The notes beneath the pieces are model-generated. The model had not been told where the DNA came from. It saw nothing but the letters and a program-made list of their open reading frames with translations, and ran no database searches. 64,000 nucleotides of DNA from Cyathus striatus (taxonomy: Eukaryota > Basidiomycota > Agaricomycetes > Agaricales > Nidulariaceae): contig JAOVFP010000010.1 of assembly GCA_025738555.1 (NCBI GenBank), positions 1,612,001 to 1,676,000 on the forward strand. The letters run 5' to 3'. Position 1 is the first letter of the stretch, and each line of letters starts with the position of its first letter. Below, piece by piece: positions 46,137-58,745 of this stretch. The position numbers were made by a program, and so were the translations under genes.

Positions 46137-47994
46137 GCTTCTTACCCTTTACTCTTACATACTTTGTACTAGTGCCGATTCCAACTGATCCCATTGATTG
46201 AATGTCCAGTCATATTTGACCATAACATTGAGTAACTACTTTGGATATAATAATTTCTTCTATTCTCAATGTCCTATGAGACAGAATATGTTAGTGTGTT
46301 CAAATTCTTCCAAGTTGTGCCATCTGAGTCATGATACATGCTCAATACAACCATCACACTCAAAAAGGAGAAAATTAACCATGGGTCTTACCATCTAAAG
46401 TTATACTTTTGTATCCATCATGATTCTATGTAGGACTATAAATATGTTCATAGGCTATAATGCTATAAGCTGCTAAATGTAGAACTAACCTTATGCTTCC
46501 TGTCTCCTGTGCAATTTCCAGGATTCACTCTGACTGATATGTATTATTGATGTCAACAAGCACTACAAGTACTCAAAGTGCTTACTGTAAACATGTTTAA
46601 TCCCCAGGGGTATTTTTGTCCATGGCACAATGAAAGCATGAAGCTCATGTGCTAAAGTAACCTAGATGCTAAATAGTTACTACATGCACTACTGTACCAT
46701 TTCGACCAATTGTTCACACCAATGGGAGTGTGATGGTCTGAATCTCTGTTTAATAGTCACTGAAATGTGTGATCAATGGTGTGCACTGTTCGCAACCAAG
46801 GTCAATAGCTCAATGTAACCTATAAGGACCTTGTAAGTTCCCAATTATTTCCTTTGTACCTCTGTTCGCACCTCACTGTGACCTGTGACAACATACCTCA
46901 ACTGTTCTGTTCATGGTCTCTTGTGACGCATGACCAAACAGTTGGTTGAAATAGTACAGTACTGCCCATAGGTTATAAAGTAATTAAGTACTTATTACTT
47001 GACTCAAACTTAAGTGTGAGTAGAATTTCCAATTTATGTTTAGTTTGTTTGAACTGAGAGAGGGGGGTGAGGAGAGTCAATGAATGGAGTTAGGGAGTTG
47101 AATCAGATGTGTGGTTGCAAGCCCAGTGGTGGACTGGGAAGAGCTGTATAGGTGTATATGGTTTAAAAAACACAGTGATTGAGCATCATCTCCTTACCAT
47201 GCACAACTAACTTCAAGCCTTAAGCTTATCTGAAGAGTGTCAACTTTCAAGTTTCCCAAGCATCTTTCAAATAAACAGCTAAGTTTTCTTTCAATGTCAT
47301 ACACTGACATTGTTCTCTAGTTCTTCTCCTGTGGCCTGATAAGTCAGATAGCCACTCACTACATGTAGCTAAGGTTATTCCTCCACATTGGGATGTTTGA
47401 TTTCAGGGTTGTTTGGTTCTGAGGGTGTTGGTTGGTCTGGCACATGACTTGTTAGTTTCAGAACATGCTGACTTTTGTGGAATATCTTTGTATTCTTTTG
47501 GCTATGTTGTTCTCCATCTTTGATCTGCCTCATTCAGCATTCACACATAATGGTCTGGTGCATATTTTAATTGTGTTGTTGTTAAGACTCTGATGTGGGC
47601 TACATATTATAGATGATTTCATATGTAGGCCACTGGCAGGCCTTACAATTTATCTCCACCAAATCTTTACTTTTTATTTCTATATATCATGTATTTACTA
47701 ATATAAAAGTTGTCTAGAGTAGAATTGCTGTGTACAAATGAAAAAAACCATGTACACAATCAGGACTTGAACACAAGACCTCAGCAAGAAATGCCAAAAT
47801 TAAATCAGCAACATCAATGCAATGCCAGGCAATATCACTTTTGGCAACATCAAATCTAGGGCAATTTCTGTAGGCCTGGAAGGGAGTGGTTCTTGTAAGT
47901 ATGATCCAGATATTATGAACTCCAAACTGATCACTGCTTGTTCTTCTTGGCAATGATACAGACATCACTGTAACATATTGCATAACTTCAATTT
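46137..47994. other. Spacer between the large TIR element and the membrane-gene fragment
   Basis: Holds a 272-base MITE (46690-46961). On the minus strand at about 47775-47750 is a B-box-like GTGTTCAAGTCCTG preceded by GAGGTCTT, a possible SINE or tRNA relic. No coding region is supported. The sequence ends at TTTTGAATTCCCCTAT, also seen at 17440, just before the gene fragment. Confidence 0.4.
46690..46961. mobile_element. 272-bp MITE with TACTGTACYATTTC ends
   Basis: Terminal inverted repeats of about 25 bases, TACTGTACCATTTCGACCAA against TACTGTACTATTTCAACCAA; the differences fit CpG decay. TA at both ends suits a Tc1/mariner/pogo-type duplication. Non-coding. Confidence 0.65.
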
Positions 47995-48440
47995 TGAATT
48001 CCCCTATAGACATGCCTTCTCCATACTCATAGCCTCAAACCACACAATAAAAACACACCTATAGGATAAAATCATAATAGCACAAATGATTGAGAGCAAA
48101 GCCACCATGCACATAAGTAGGTCATCTGACTTTTCAGGAACTTGAAATGTCATTAAGATAACCAATGCAAGAAAAGGAAAAGTGACATATGAAGCTAATA
48201 ATGCACTAGTCAAATTAAATGTTTTCCATTTTCTTAGTAACAAATCAACAAATGCTTCCTGGTGTACTTGAATCAGATTAATGCAGGTGACATTCTTCCT
48301 TTCCCAAGCCTCCAGCTCCACCCCCTGCACCATAAACCCCCCAGATTATAAACAAGACTACCAACAGCCACAGTATCCACATGCACCATCAATCCTATCC
48401 CCACCCCTATCAACTGCTGCTGCAAAACTCCTCCTGTCAA
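47995..48440 (-). pseudogene. Membrane-protein gene copy B, 5' fragment
   Basis: The minus frame 48333-48004 shows HQEAFVDLLLRKWKTFNLTS, ALLASYVTFP, a membrane-like segment LALVILMTFQVPEKSDD and ALLSIICAIMILSYRCVFIV, matching copies A and C. It keeps the reading frame through CVFIVWFEAMSMEK, where copy C has lost two T bases. All CpGs are gone (Arg to Trp, Gly to Glu type changes). Probably the other half of the fragment at 27.3 kb. Confidence 0.65.
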
Positions 48441-49839
48441 GGTTGATGTTGCACAGGATACATAAACTTGTTGTGCAAGAGCAATATGGGAACATTCTGC
48501 TCATTGTAATCCCATCCTTCAATCACATATGTAATATTCCTTATCTCTTTATATCCTCCATAACACCCCATTCATAACTCCACTTGTCACTTGCTGAATC
48601 CAACACAAAGCCCCCAAATGCTTCACAACACACCAACTCTCAATGAGCAGCAACAAAAGCATATCAGGAGCTCAAATGAATCTAATTATGGTCTACAATT
48701 TGGGGAATTGTAGCTTGTAGATATGAGCATGACAGTATGCTACCAGAACAACTGGGTACATCAATTGACAAGCATCTATGGTTGTAGCAGGAGAGATTGG
48801 GTGTGTGAAGTGAAGCTTACAATTCTTTGCCATCATTGTTGGTGTCCTACCCTACACCCCCTTGGTGGGCAGTGGAGTAATTCAGCAATTGTCATGTCTC
48901 TAGCTCTCTTCCCACTCTGAAGTGTTCTAGCTACAATGTGAAGCTGCTTGGGATGAGGCCCCAGTCTGGGGACAAAGTCACATTCAGAGCTGACTTGGAG
49001 CAAAAATGAAGCCCATTGTACTCTACTTTGTGATATCCCATCTCACCATCTAGATCCTCACAATACCTTATCATGCCAACCAGGGTGGCAAGGAATGTAC
49101 TAGTATTATGTCATAAGAGGCTGTCAGTGAATAGGTGTGGGCAGAATGCAGTATGTGTGTGTAGTGAGGTCAAAGGAACATGGAGACAAGAGAGGATCCC
49201 AAATTTGATGTTCTCTGGGAAGCACTTCATGGAGTAAGAGAGAGAGGGAGAGGCCACAATGTAATGCTGAAGATAGGGTATTCTGATCAGTGTTTAGCAT
49301 ACACAACTGGATGAAAGTGTATCTATCTGCAAGATCAGAATTACAGGCATAACATACATATTGAAATGAGAGTACATACCTCATCAATCACTATTAAATC
49401 TCTAAACTTCCCTCTGCATGCACATGAGGAATGTTGGTGTGGTGGTTCATGCAAAATCCTAGACAATAAGAGGTGCATATGGAGCTAGATATGTTAGTTA
49501 TACATTGATGTATGTATCCCTTGCACAGAGATCAACATTAATCTAAAATTTAGCATTATGTTTTGATGGGTTTTCCAAAAATTGAGCAGTTTGAAAAGTA
49601 AATGATCTTGTACAAAGGAGTGGCAAAGGTAAATCATTCCATAATGCCTATTATTAGTTTCTATGTACTGCCTGGACACAGCATGCATGATAATTAATGA
49701 ATTGTGTGTCCACAAGTTCTGTAGTATCACTTGTATTCCATGAGGATGCCACATGGAAACCATGTTCCTATGCAGCATAATATGGACATCCCCCATGTTA
49801 AAATCAAGTCTCTTCTCTCTCTGTATATCAATTTTAACA
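48441..49839. other. Decayed remainder of the duplicated unit, no gene
   Basis: The stretch 49415-49490 (GAGGAATGTTGGTGTGGTGG... AATAAGAGGTGCATATGGA) matches 20605-20680 with CpG lost. Other frames (49124-49387 minus, 49494-49880 minus) have no recognised domain. Confidence 0.4.
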
Positions 49840-52070
49840 ATGACAGCTAAAACTAAATCCCAATCACTAAAGCAGTTCAAGGATAGAAAGGTTGTAGAGG
49901 AGTGGATATCACATGCTGCAGATGTATATTGCCAGGAGAGGAAGAAGCCAAAGGGAAAGAGTGCATGTAAAATTGCTTTAGATTTTGAGCAAATTTACTT
50001 GGAATCAACAGGAAAACATATTAAGCTCAACTATAATACCATTATAGAAAGAGTGAAGGGCTGACACAGTTTGTCTGAGAGGGCATATAAGCAGCAGTGG
50101 CTACTTCCCTCTGAAACAGAACTTGTACTTGATCTCCTTACAAAATCAGCAAATCAAGGATTTCCTTTTACACATTGTTTATTGAAAGAAACAGTTGACA
50201 AGTTGGTACATGCTCGGCTGGGCCCAAACTCAGACTTTCCATCAGAAGGTATTGGCAAAAACTGGACTACATGTTTTGTCGAGAAACACTCAGACAGGAT
50301 AAAAACTACATGGTCAACACCATTGGAATCAAAGAGAGCCAATGCTGCTAACCCAAATACAAACAAAATGTGGTGGGACCTTCTTGAGTCAACATTACAT
50401 GACTATAATATCAAAAGCAAGAACATATATGCTGTTGATGAAGTCAGGTGTCAACCATATGGTTCTGAGAAGGAGCAAGTCATAGGTGGTCAATGACATG
50501 GACCCCATTACCAAAGACAGACTGGCAGTAAAGAAAATATTACTGTCCTGGTGTCAATTTGCACAGATGGGTCTAGCCTACCTCCTGGGGTTATTTTCAA
50601 GGGAAAGGGATACCATGTTAAATGGCAACAAAACAACCCTGCAAATGCTTTGTAAGTTATTAGAACTGTTCAATTGATATAAGACTCACTTGTATTTGCA
50701 GCATTGGGTATTCGCAGAAGGGCTGGACAGACAATGAAATTGGCACAGACTAAAGCTCTTTGACAAGCAGACCAGTGAGAAGGCTGGTGATGAATGGTGG
50801 CTACTGCTAGTGGATGGTCATACATCCCACTATAGCCTGGACTTCCTGAACTATGCCCGAGAGAAGAAGATTCTTGTGCTATGTTATTCATCACATACCA
50901 CACATATATATCAAGGGCTGGATGTTGTCATATTTGCAGTCCTGAAATGTCAACTAAGCCAGGAGCAAGACAAGTTTGCACATACTCATGCAGGAGAAAT
51001 AACAAAAGATAATTTTCTTGAAATTTACAGAAATGCTCATATTGCAGCATTATTTGTCAAAAATGTTAAAGCAGCCTTTTGCAAAACAGAGGTACATCCA
51101 TTTGATCCTACTGTGGTTACTCCAACAATGCTTGTGCCAAGCCAGCCCAAATCTACACAGTCAAATCTCCCTGCAGCACCTCCTACCCCACTTCGAACAA
51201 TAGCAAAAATGATTGAGAACCTGTCAATAGAAGATGAAGTCACAACATTAGCAACAATCAATGAAAGCAATGATGAAGACCCATCATCCCCATCAGAAGC
51301 GCAGAAGAAGTGCAGGAAAGAAATAGTTGATGAAGCAGCATGAGAGCTGGCAACAACCAACATGGGTTACCTTATTGGGAAAGCAGCTGTTACTTCTTCA
51401 TCACCCATGGTTCACATGTCATCACAACCAATAGAACCACCCTCCACCATGATCATAGACCTCCTCTCAATAACACTTCAGACTGAGAACAAGGCCCTTC
51501 TCCTTGCTGCCTTAAAGGAGACCTGTATCAACAACAACAACCTTCAAGGAAGGCTTGTACAAGCTCAAGCATCCAACCTTTTAAATGAGATGTACTGCAA
51601 AAAGGTGCAAGTTGAGCTTGCATCAAAGGAGAATAAAAAGAAAAAGAAAGGGCTAGGAAAGCTAATGGGGGATGGCTTACCTCAAATGCTATCTGGTGAC
51701 AAATTTTACCAGACAGTCATGGAGTGCACTGAACAGCAGTGGCAAGAAGAAGCCCAAAAGTCCAGGAAAGCCAAAGCCTGGGAGTTGTGGCAGGCTGCAG
51801 TGCAGGAGTGGGACCAGAATGAGGAAGAAAGAAAAGCAGAGAATGCAAGATGTACCAAGAGGTTTAAGAAAGCAAATGATGCTTATAAAAAAAGCAAAAC
51901 AAGCAGCCAAAAAAGGAGGAAAACCTTTTACTATGGAGCCTCCAGTGCAAGAGGAAGTGTTGCAGAAGGAGTCAGACAGGCCATTGTTGAGGGATTTCAC
52001 AGCCATAGTTGAGGAGGAGGAGGACAGCAATGAAGAGGAGGAGGAGGAGGAAGAGGAGGAAGAGAAGTAG
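49840..52070 (+). pseudogene. pogo-like (DDE_1, CENP-B type) transposase, decayed
   Basis: Starts ATG 49840 (MTAKTKSQSLKQFKDRK). The N-terminal helix-turn-helix region runs to ERVKG; the frame continues through TGA 50062 (former CGA) into KQQWLLPSETELVLDLL and the CENP-B-type domain. The catalytic region starts NIYAVDEVRCQP (first Asp, about 50431), is frame-broken at 50496-50700, then resumes with LLVDGHTSHYSLDFLNYA (second Asp, about 50810) and IYQGLDVVIFAVLK (third Asp). A likely intron lies at about 50652-50700 (GTAAGTTATT...TTGCAG). A Lys/Glu-rich tail with a poly-Glu run ends near 52070. More TGA codons (51341) again fit Arg. Enzyme of TA-inserting cut-and-paste elements; now dead. Confidence 0.8.
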
Positions 52071-52949
52071 GGAAGGGAATCTGATGGTGCATCATGATAG
52101 CAACTGTCATGCATTGGGTCTGCAGCTTGGCAATTTCAGCAATCACTCTGTCACACCATGTGGTAAAGGCTGGTATCAAACTTCATTGACTATTTTCCAA
52201 ATTTCACCCACTTAATGCATCCCAAATCTTTCAAATTTTTGCTATGTTGTAGAGTACATATTCAGCTACTCATCCATGTTAATTTTATGTTTTTTACTCT
52301 TATATATGATGTTGTAAATCAACTTCTTATTTTTGTTGTCACATTTGATGGTTGTATACTGTATTCTTAATCTTGCAATTTCTTTGAGAATTGGACTCAA
52401 CTACTGTAGATTATTTACAGTATATAAAATTATGTATCTTGGGTTTTTCTAATGAAGGAACTTGTGTAACACAAAGACCTTTCTGAGAAAACAAAACAGC
52501 AGGAGAAACACCAATAGCTAGCTACATGAGTCTACTATGGACAGGAGGCATATCACCACATAAGCTGTAGATACTTGACTAATATTTTTGTTGGAATACC
52601 TAAGACAACCAAATTCAAATGTCTCAATGATCCCTGCTTGCACCACTATATGTTTCATGTATGTTTTTCATTTTATTTTGTGCCACAATGCTGTCTCTTT
52701 TATGTACTACATATTTTGTATTTAAATTTGTACATTATGTTGTTTACCATGTGCATTTACCCCCACAATATATGTCATTACACAATTTTATTAGAGTCTT
52801 CAACAATTTTACCTATGATCTCAGATATATAAAATTTATTGTTTTAAAGCAATTTGACACTTAAGTATCTACAGTAACAAGGTCTACTTGCTAACCCTAT
52901 TTGTTTAAAAAATGATTCTACAACACATATAGCAAACATTGTTATATAG
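52071..52949. other. AT-rich spacer after the pogo-like gene
   Basis: No gene. Near 52390-52406 the sequence GGACTCAACTACTGTA could be the right terminus of the pogo-like element (inverse CAGTAGTTGAGTCC before TA), but I found no matching left end. Confidence 0.35.
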
Positions 52950-55153
52950 CTACTTCTTTAACCTTATAACTTTATTTAGCAATCTCATTACTTTATTCTT
53001 CTTCTTGGGCACTCTAGCTGACTCCTCATTAATTTCTACAACTAAATTCTCCACTATTTCCTCATTTAATTCATCATTATTTGACTTTAATGATAGTATA
53101 ACTACTTTTCCAGAGAATGTACCAATAGCAACTGTGTCATCATTTATGACTATGCTATCTGAATATGTAGGTCTATAAGAAGGAGGGAGCCAAAAAAATA
53201 TTTTGCCTGTTTTTATAATCCAGTCATCTATTAACAAGAGGAAATTAAGATCAGATGATTTACTGTCAGAAGTAAAATCAAGCTCAGTGTAAGTTGAGAG
53301 CAAAAGTAAATGCTGCTTATTGGCAATAATACATTTTTGGTCAAGGCTAAATCTAACCAGAGACACATATTTATTTAGATGCCAAATATATATACAAGTG
53401 CCATCTTGAGTACTCCATATTCTAACTGTTGTATCCTCTGAGCTAGAAACAATAGTTGTTCTATCCTGTGAGATGGCAACTGAGCTGATAGTGCACATAT
53501 GACCTTGAAATGTATTTAGTAGTTTTTCAGAGTGTGAATTCCATACTCTGACTGTCATATCATCTGAGCCAGAAACAACAGTTTCTCCATTCTGTGAGAC
53601 AGCCACAGAAGTGACACAGTGTGTGTGACCTTGAAGCTCATTAAGAAGCTGTCCAGAGTGTGAATTCCATACTCTAACTGTCATTTCAGGTGAACCAGAA
53701 ACAATAATTGTCCCATCCTGTGAGATGGCCATTGAGGTGACACAGTGTGATTGGCTTTGAATCTCATTTAGAAGTTTTCCAGAGTGTGAACTCCACACTT
53801 TGACTGTGTTGTCATATGCACCAGAAATGATAGTTGTCCCATCTTGTGAAATGGCAACTAAAGTAACACTATGTGAATGACTTTGAAGCTCATTCAGAAA
53901 TTCTCCAGCATGTAAATTCCATACTCTAATTGTCATGTCATATGAGCTAGAAACAATAGTTGTTCCATCCAGTGAGATGGCAACTGAGGTTACACCATTT
54001 GAATGACCATGAAACTCTCTGAGAAGTTTTCCAGAGTGAGAATCCCACACTCTGACTGTATTATCATATGAGCCAGAAACAATAGTTGTTTCATTCTTTG
54101 AGATGGTAACTGAGCTGACACCTTGTGAATGACCCTGAAGCTCACTGAGAAGTTTTCCAGAGTGAGAACTCCACACTCTGACTGTCATATCATCTGAGCC
54201 AGAAACAACAGTTGTTCCATCTTGTGAAATGGCCACTGAGTTGACACTTTGTGAATGACCTTGAAGCTCAATGAGAAGTTTTCCAGAGTGTGAATTCCAC
54301 ACTTTGACTGTGTTATCAAATGAGCCAGAAACAACAGTTGTTCCATCCTGTGAAATGGCCACTGAACTGACACCTTGTGAATGACCTTGAAGCTCACTGA
54401 GAAGTTTTCCAGAGTGTGAATTCCACACTTTGACTGTGTTATCAAATGAGCCAGAAACAATGGTTGTTTCATCCTGTGAGATAGCAACTGAGGTGATATC
54501 ATGTGAATGACCTTGAAGCTCACTTAAGAATTTTTTCAGTATGTAGAATCCACACTCTGACTGTATTGTCATATAAGCCAGATACTATATACTTTCCATT
54601 ATTTGAAATTGCCAATGAAATTACATTACTAGAATGACCATTGAACTCATTGATCAATTCACCTGTTTTGATATTCCATACTTTTATCTTTTCATCTGAA
54701 GATCCTGATATAATATGATTACCATCTGACAATATAGCAACTGACAGTACTAAGTTTGAATGACCTTCAAGTACTTGTACACATGGGTCCCAGTACTTAT
54801 TGTATCCTTGAACTACTCTTACAGGCTTTAATTGATATTGATATGTCTTGTACAGCAATGTTTCTTGTGGAGTAAATATTAGTGCAGTCTGATAAATCTG
54901 CAATGCATACTCCTTAATTATCTCATAGCTCTGTAAAATATATCTCTCAGTGTCATTCAACAATTCAAAACACTGAACTGTGAAGTTAGACTAATAAACT
55001 TGTTAGCAAACATAAATCATAATCAATGAACCAATCTCACTGATAGATCATTTTTCCAAAATCTTACACCTTCAAGTGCTTTTGGTAGCTGGCCACATAG
55101 TGATATCACTTCCAGCCACTGGAGTAGTGTAGAGGTAAATGGTCCATTGATAC

Positions 55154-55686
55154 CTAAACAAAGAAATTAGTAAGTGAGTCAGTGAACATCCATTCAACCT
55201 TGAGGTGTTCTAAGGTGTCAAGAAAGGGGGAAATGTTAACTGGATTGCAAATGTGTAGGTACAGGGATTTTATAGAAAATTAAAATAAAGAGTGTACTTA
55301 ATGAGGAATGGTTAATAAAACAGAAATTAAGAGTGTTTAAATCGTAGATTTATGAAAGAAAATGGTAAGATATGAAACAGAAAACATACCAATGAATAGA
55401 AAGAAAGTTTAAAGAATAAAACTTGAGTAGAGACAAACACGGCCTTTGGTAACACTAATTCCAGTATTCTGTGGAGCTTGGTAGTGTGCAGTATCAATGA
55501 TCTTGAGTAATTGCAGCATCCGAGCTATGCAAGAGAGTGTCGGCATTGGAGGGAAATGAGGGAGAGCATGAGAGTGCACATGTGTGAATGTGCACAAATG
55601 CGTCGATGCACGCATCAGCTGATTACGTAATGAGATCGGTAAAATATCGAATTTTGTAGTGCAGGCGAAATGCCTGCTCTACAGTA
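55154..55686. repeat. 0.53-kb dispersed repeat, copy 2, inserted in the NACHT-WD40 gene
   Basis: Flanked by the 5-bp duplication GATAC (55149-55153, 55687-55691). Matches 30299-30832. One end carries the hairpin GCAGGCGAAATGCCTGC just inside CTCTACAG. Bases 55550-55680 keep many CpGs although the host gene has none, so this insertion is younger than, or was spared, the decay. Confidence 0.8.
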
Positions 55687-56125
55687 GATACTGAAATAGA
55701 AAATGTTCTGCAATCTGTGACAAATCTTCATCAATTTCAGCTTTAGCAAGGTGAAATACCCAATATGTAGTGGCATAGGCAATCCCATCTGTTATTGTAT
55801 TATGTATGGCTATATTTTTATTTGCAATAGATATATCATCTACATTGCAGATATCTACTTTGAGGTTATTCATCATTATACACAGACAGCCTCTTGCAAT
55901 TAGTGCATGATGCTTTTGTGTGTCAATAAAAAATCTCATATCTGAACATCATTCTGAATTAGTGAGAAAATCATGAAATGATAAATGAAAAGTATGGACA
56001 GGAATATTTGAATCAGATGGTGGTACCAGTAAAACTGCCTTAAGATCAAGCAATATTTCATAAATTTTATCATCATTTTGGTCTAATCTCAGAATTTTTA
56101 ATATTCCTTGAAAAGGAGGTCATTA

Positions 56126-57340
56126 CACTGCTCCACGGAATCAGGTGGACTCCATTGGACTCCAGGTTATTCCACCTGGAGTCCACTGGACTCTACCTGG
56201 ACTCACCTGGACTTTACTGGAGTCTACCTGGAGTCTACCTGAACTTTATATAGAAAAATTGTAGGACTTAGATAGACTCCACTGGACTCCAGGTAAAGTT
56301 CAGGTAGAGTCCAGAAAAAAACTGGAATACACCTGGAATCCACTGGACTTAGTCAACTGGGCACCTGGGATTCACCTGGACTCCAGGTGGACTCTACCTG
56401 GACTCTACCTGTACTAAGTAGCTTAGACATTACCTGGGGTTCACCTGGACTCTATGGCTACCTGTACTAAGTAGCTTAAACATTACCTGGGGTTCACCTG
56501 GACTCAATCTGGACTAAGTAGTAGAGACATTACCTGGGGTTCACCTGGACTCTACCTGTACTAAGTAGCTTAAATATTACCTGGAGTTCACCTGGACTAG
56601 AAAAAGCGTGACATGTTGGAAAATGTTAGAAAAGCGTGACATGTGTGACATGTGTGGGAAAAAGCGTGACATATTGGAAAATGTTGGAAAAAGTGTGACA
56701 TGTTAGAAATGTTGGAAAAGCGTGACATGTTGGAAAATGTTGGAAAAAGTGTGACATGTTGGAAAATGTTGGTAAAAGTGTGACATGTGTGACAAGTGTG
56801 GGAAAAAGTGTGACATGTTTGGAAAAGTATCTCATATCATAGCCATCACACTTGCCATACTTTTTCCAACATGTCACACTTTTCCCACGCTCGTCACACT
56901 TTCCCACGATTGTCACGCTTTTTCCAACACGTCACACTTTTTGATATGTGACACTTTTCTAACATGTCACACTTTTTCCCACACTTGTCACACATGTCAC
57001 ACTTTTACCAACATTTTCCAACATGTCACACTTTTCCAACATTTCTAACATGTCACACTTTTTCCCACACATGTCACGCTTTTTCTAGTCCAGGTGAACC
57101 CCAGGTAATATTTAAGCTACTTAGTACAGGTAGAGTCCAGGTGAACCCCAGGTAATGTCTCAACTACTTAGTACAGGTAGAGTCCAGGTAGAGTCCACCT
57201 GGAGTCCACTGAAGTCCACCTGAAGTCCACTGAAGTCCACCTGAAGTCCACTGAAGTCCACCTGAAGTCCACTGAAGTCCACCTGAAGTCCAGTAGAGTC
57301 CTGGAGTCCACTGGAGTCCACCTGATCTCGTGGGGCAGTG
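56126..57340. repeat. 1.2-kb double-layered foldback in the NACHT-WD40 gene
   Basis: Ends CACTGCTCCACGG... and, inverted, CACTGCCCCACGA..., both followed by ATCAGGTGGACTCC. The outer arms are made of GAGTCCACCTGGACT-type units and GTACTAAGTAGCTT blocks. The inner arms (56590-56830, 56850-57095) are made of AAAGCGTGACATGTTGGAAA units and their complement. It interrupts the coding sequence after QQYIA. Non-coding. Confidence 0.85.
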
Positions 57341-58745
57341 CAATATACTGTTGAAAAGTCAAGTTATTAAAACCTAAAATAATGAATGAAATAATGCTTT
57401 TAAATTTATCTTCTGACCAATATGATGATTCTGCAGCCAGTAAAAGTATTTTCAGATACATATTATCTAGTGATCCATATACATTTCTGTCATTTGATTT
57501 AACATAGCGATGCATAAGAATAAATCTTAATTTCTTCTGAATACTTTCTCCTTGGCCATTGTTAATAAATTTTATTGCTGTAGCAGCAGCAATAAATAAG
57601 CCTGAACAAATTTCAATTAGTTCATTCATGTCATCTGGCTTGAGCCAAGTTTTCTCAACTGCGATTTCATCAATCTCATGTTCCATGTACAGTCTGATGT
57701 CAGCATTTACTTTTTCTGTTTCAATATTGTGCAAAATAAATGGATTTGTCAAAGTTTTCACTGTTTTGGTTTGAAAAATGTGTTCAAGAGAAGCCTCAGG
57801 GCAACTTGTAATAAAGAATTTGATTGGAAAATTGATATTGCTCAAATTTACAGCTAACACTTTGATTATACTCATTTGCATATTTTGCTGGCATTCATCC
57901 AGTGCATCAAGAACAATCACCATTCTAATCCCATTCAAATTATTTTTTATATTCATGACTAGATTTAAAATCAGCTTCTGCAACTGAACTGAAAGGGATG
58001 AGTGAACAATTGATTGATTCTTTCCAACTTCTTCCAAAATCTTTAGTTTCAAAGGTGGAAGTTGGTTTCCCAGCTGATAAGCTAGTGTTTTTATTACATT
58101 TTTAGCCTCACTTCTATCCTTGTAATCCCTAGAGAAGAAGAATGAAGCTCCATTCTTGTGGTATTTATGAGCAACACTGTGTGCAATAGTGGATTTTCCA
58201 GTTCCTGCCAGGCCAGAAAGCCAGAAGATAGATGCACTTTCAGTTGCAGAAATCCAATTGTCAATTTCTTTTAAAAGATCAACTCAGGTACCAGGAGTAC
58301 ACTCAGAGGCTCCTTCTCTTTCAGCTGAATCATAGACTGCACCAAATATTGGATTCAACTTTTCTGCTAACAAATCCTTTGATTCAGAAATGGCTTGGTT
58401 TATATTCACATTTGTTATTGTTGAAGCATTGTAAAATTGGCCATTACTAATATTAAGATGGCCTTTATTCACAGTGAACATTGTAGGACCTGATTGCTCA
58501 ATTATTGTATTTTCTTCGTGCTACAATATAAATCAGTTATAAAATACTTATTATATCTGTGAAAATATACTTACAGTTGTAGCATGTGTCGTTGTTTCAT
58601 ATACCTGAGGCATGTCATCCCGAAATGATTGCACAGAGTGATCTTTCACTGGTGTATCCAGGGGATGGACACTGTTATCTATGGTGTTAGCTGAGAAAGA
58701 CTTGCCCGCCTCTAGATTGTTTGTATTCTTTAATTGTTGAGACAT

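Larger units (their letters stand above)
52950..58745 (-). pseudogene. NACHT-WD40 NLR-like receptor (broken)
   Basis: Exon 1 58745-58575 (MSQQLKNTNNLEAGKSFSAN), intron 58574-58521 (GTAAGT...TTGTAG), then HLNISNGQFYNAST, CTPGT, Walker A GLAGTGKST (about 58210), Walker B VIVLDALDEC and the sensor FFITSCPE, where the usual Arg is Cys. After a foldback insertion come VPPSDSNIPVHTFHLSFHDFL and HHALIARGCLCIM; after a 0.53-kb insertion, LLQWLEVISLCGQLPKALE; an intron at 55040-54978; then 11 WD40 units of 42 aa (GHSQGVSSVAISQDGTTVVS) and a C-terminal FFWLPPSYRPTY tail. Lesions: TGA at 58284-58286 and 55949-55951 (both for Arg), a 1-base frameshift near 54535, and the two insertions. The 1.6-kb WD40 frame 54572-52950 is itself open. 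The family acts as nucleotide-switched receptors in fungal non-self recognition. The 5' end keeps CpG; the body has almost none. Confidence 0.88.

Noticed and set aside
51950..52114. Serine-rich minus-strand protein at the end of the pogo-like gene
   Set aside because: Reverse frame of the poly-Glu (GAG/GAA) tail.
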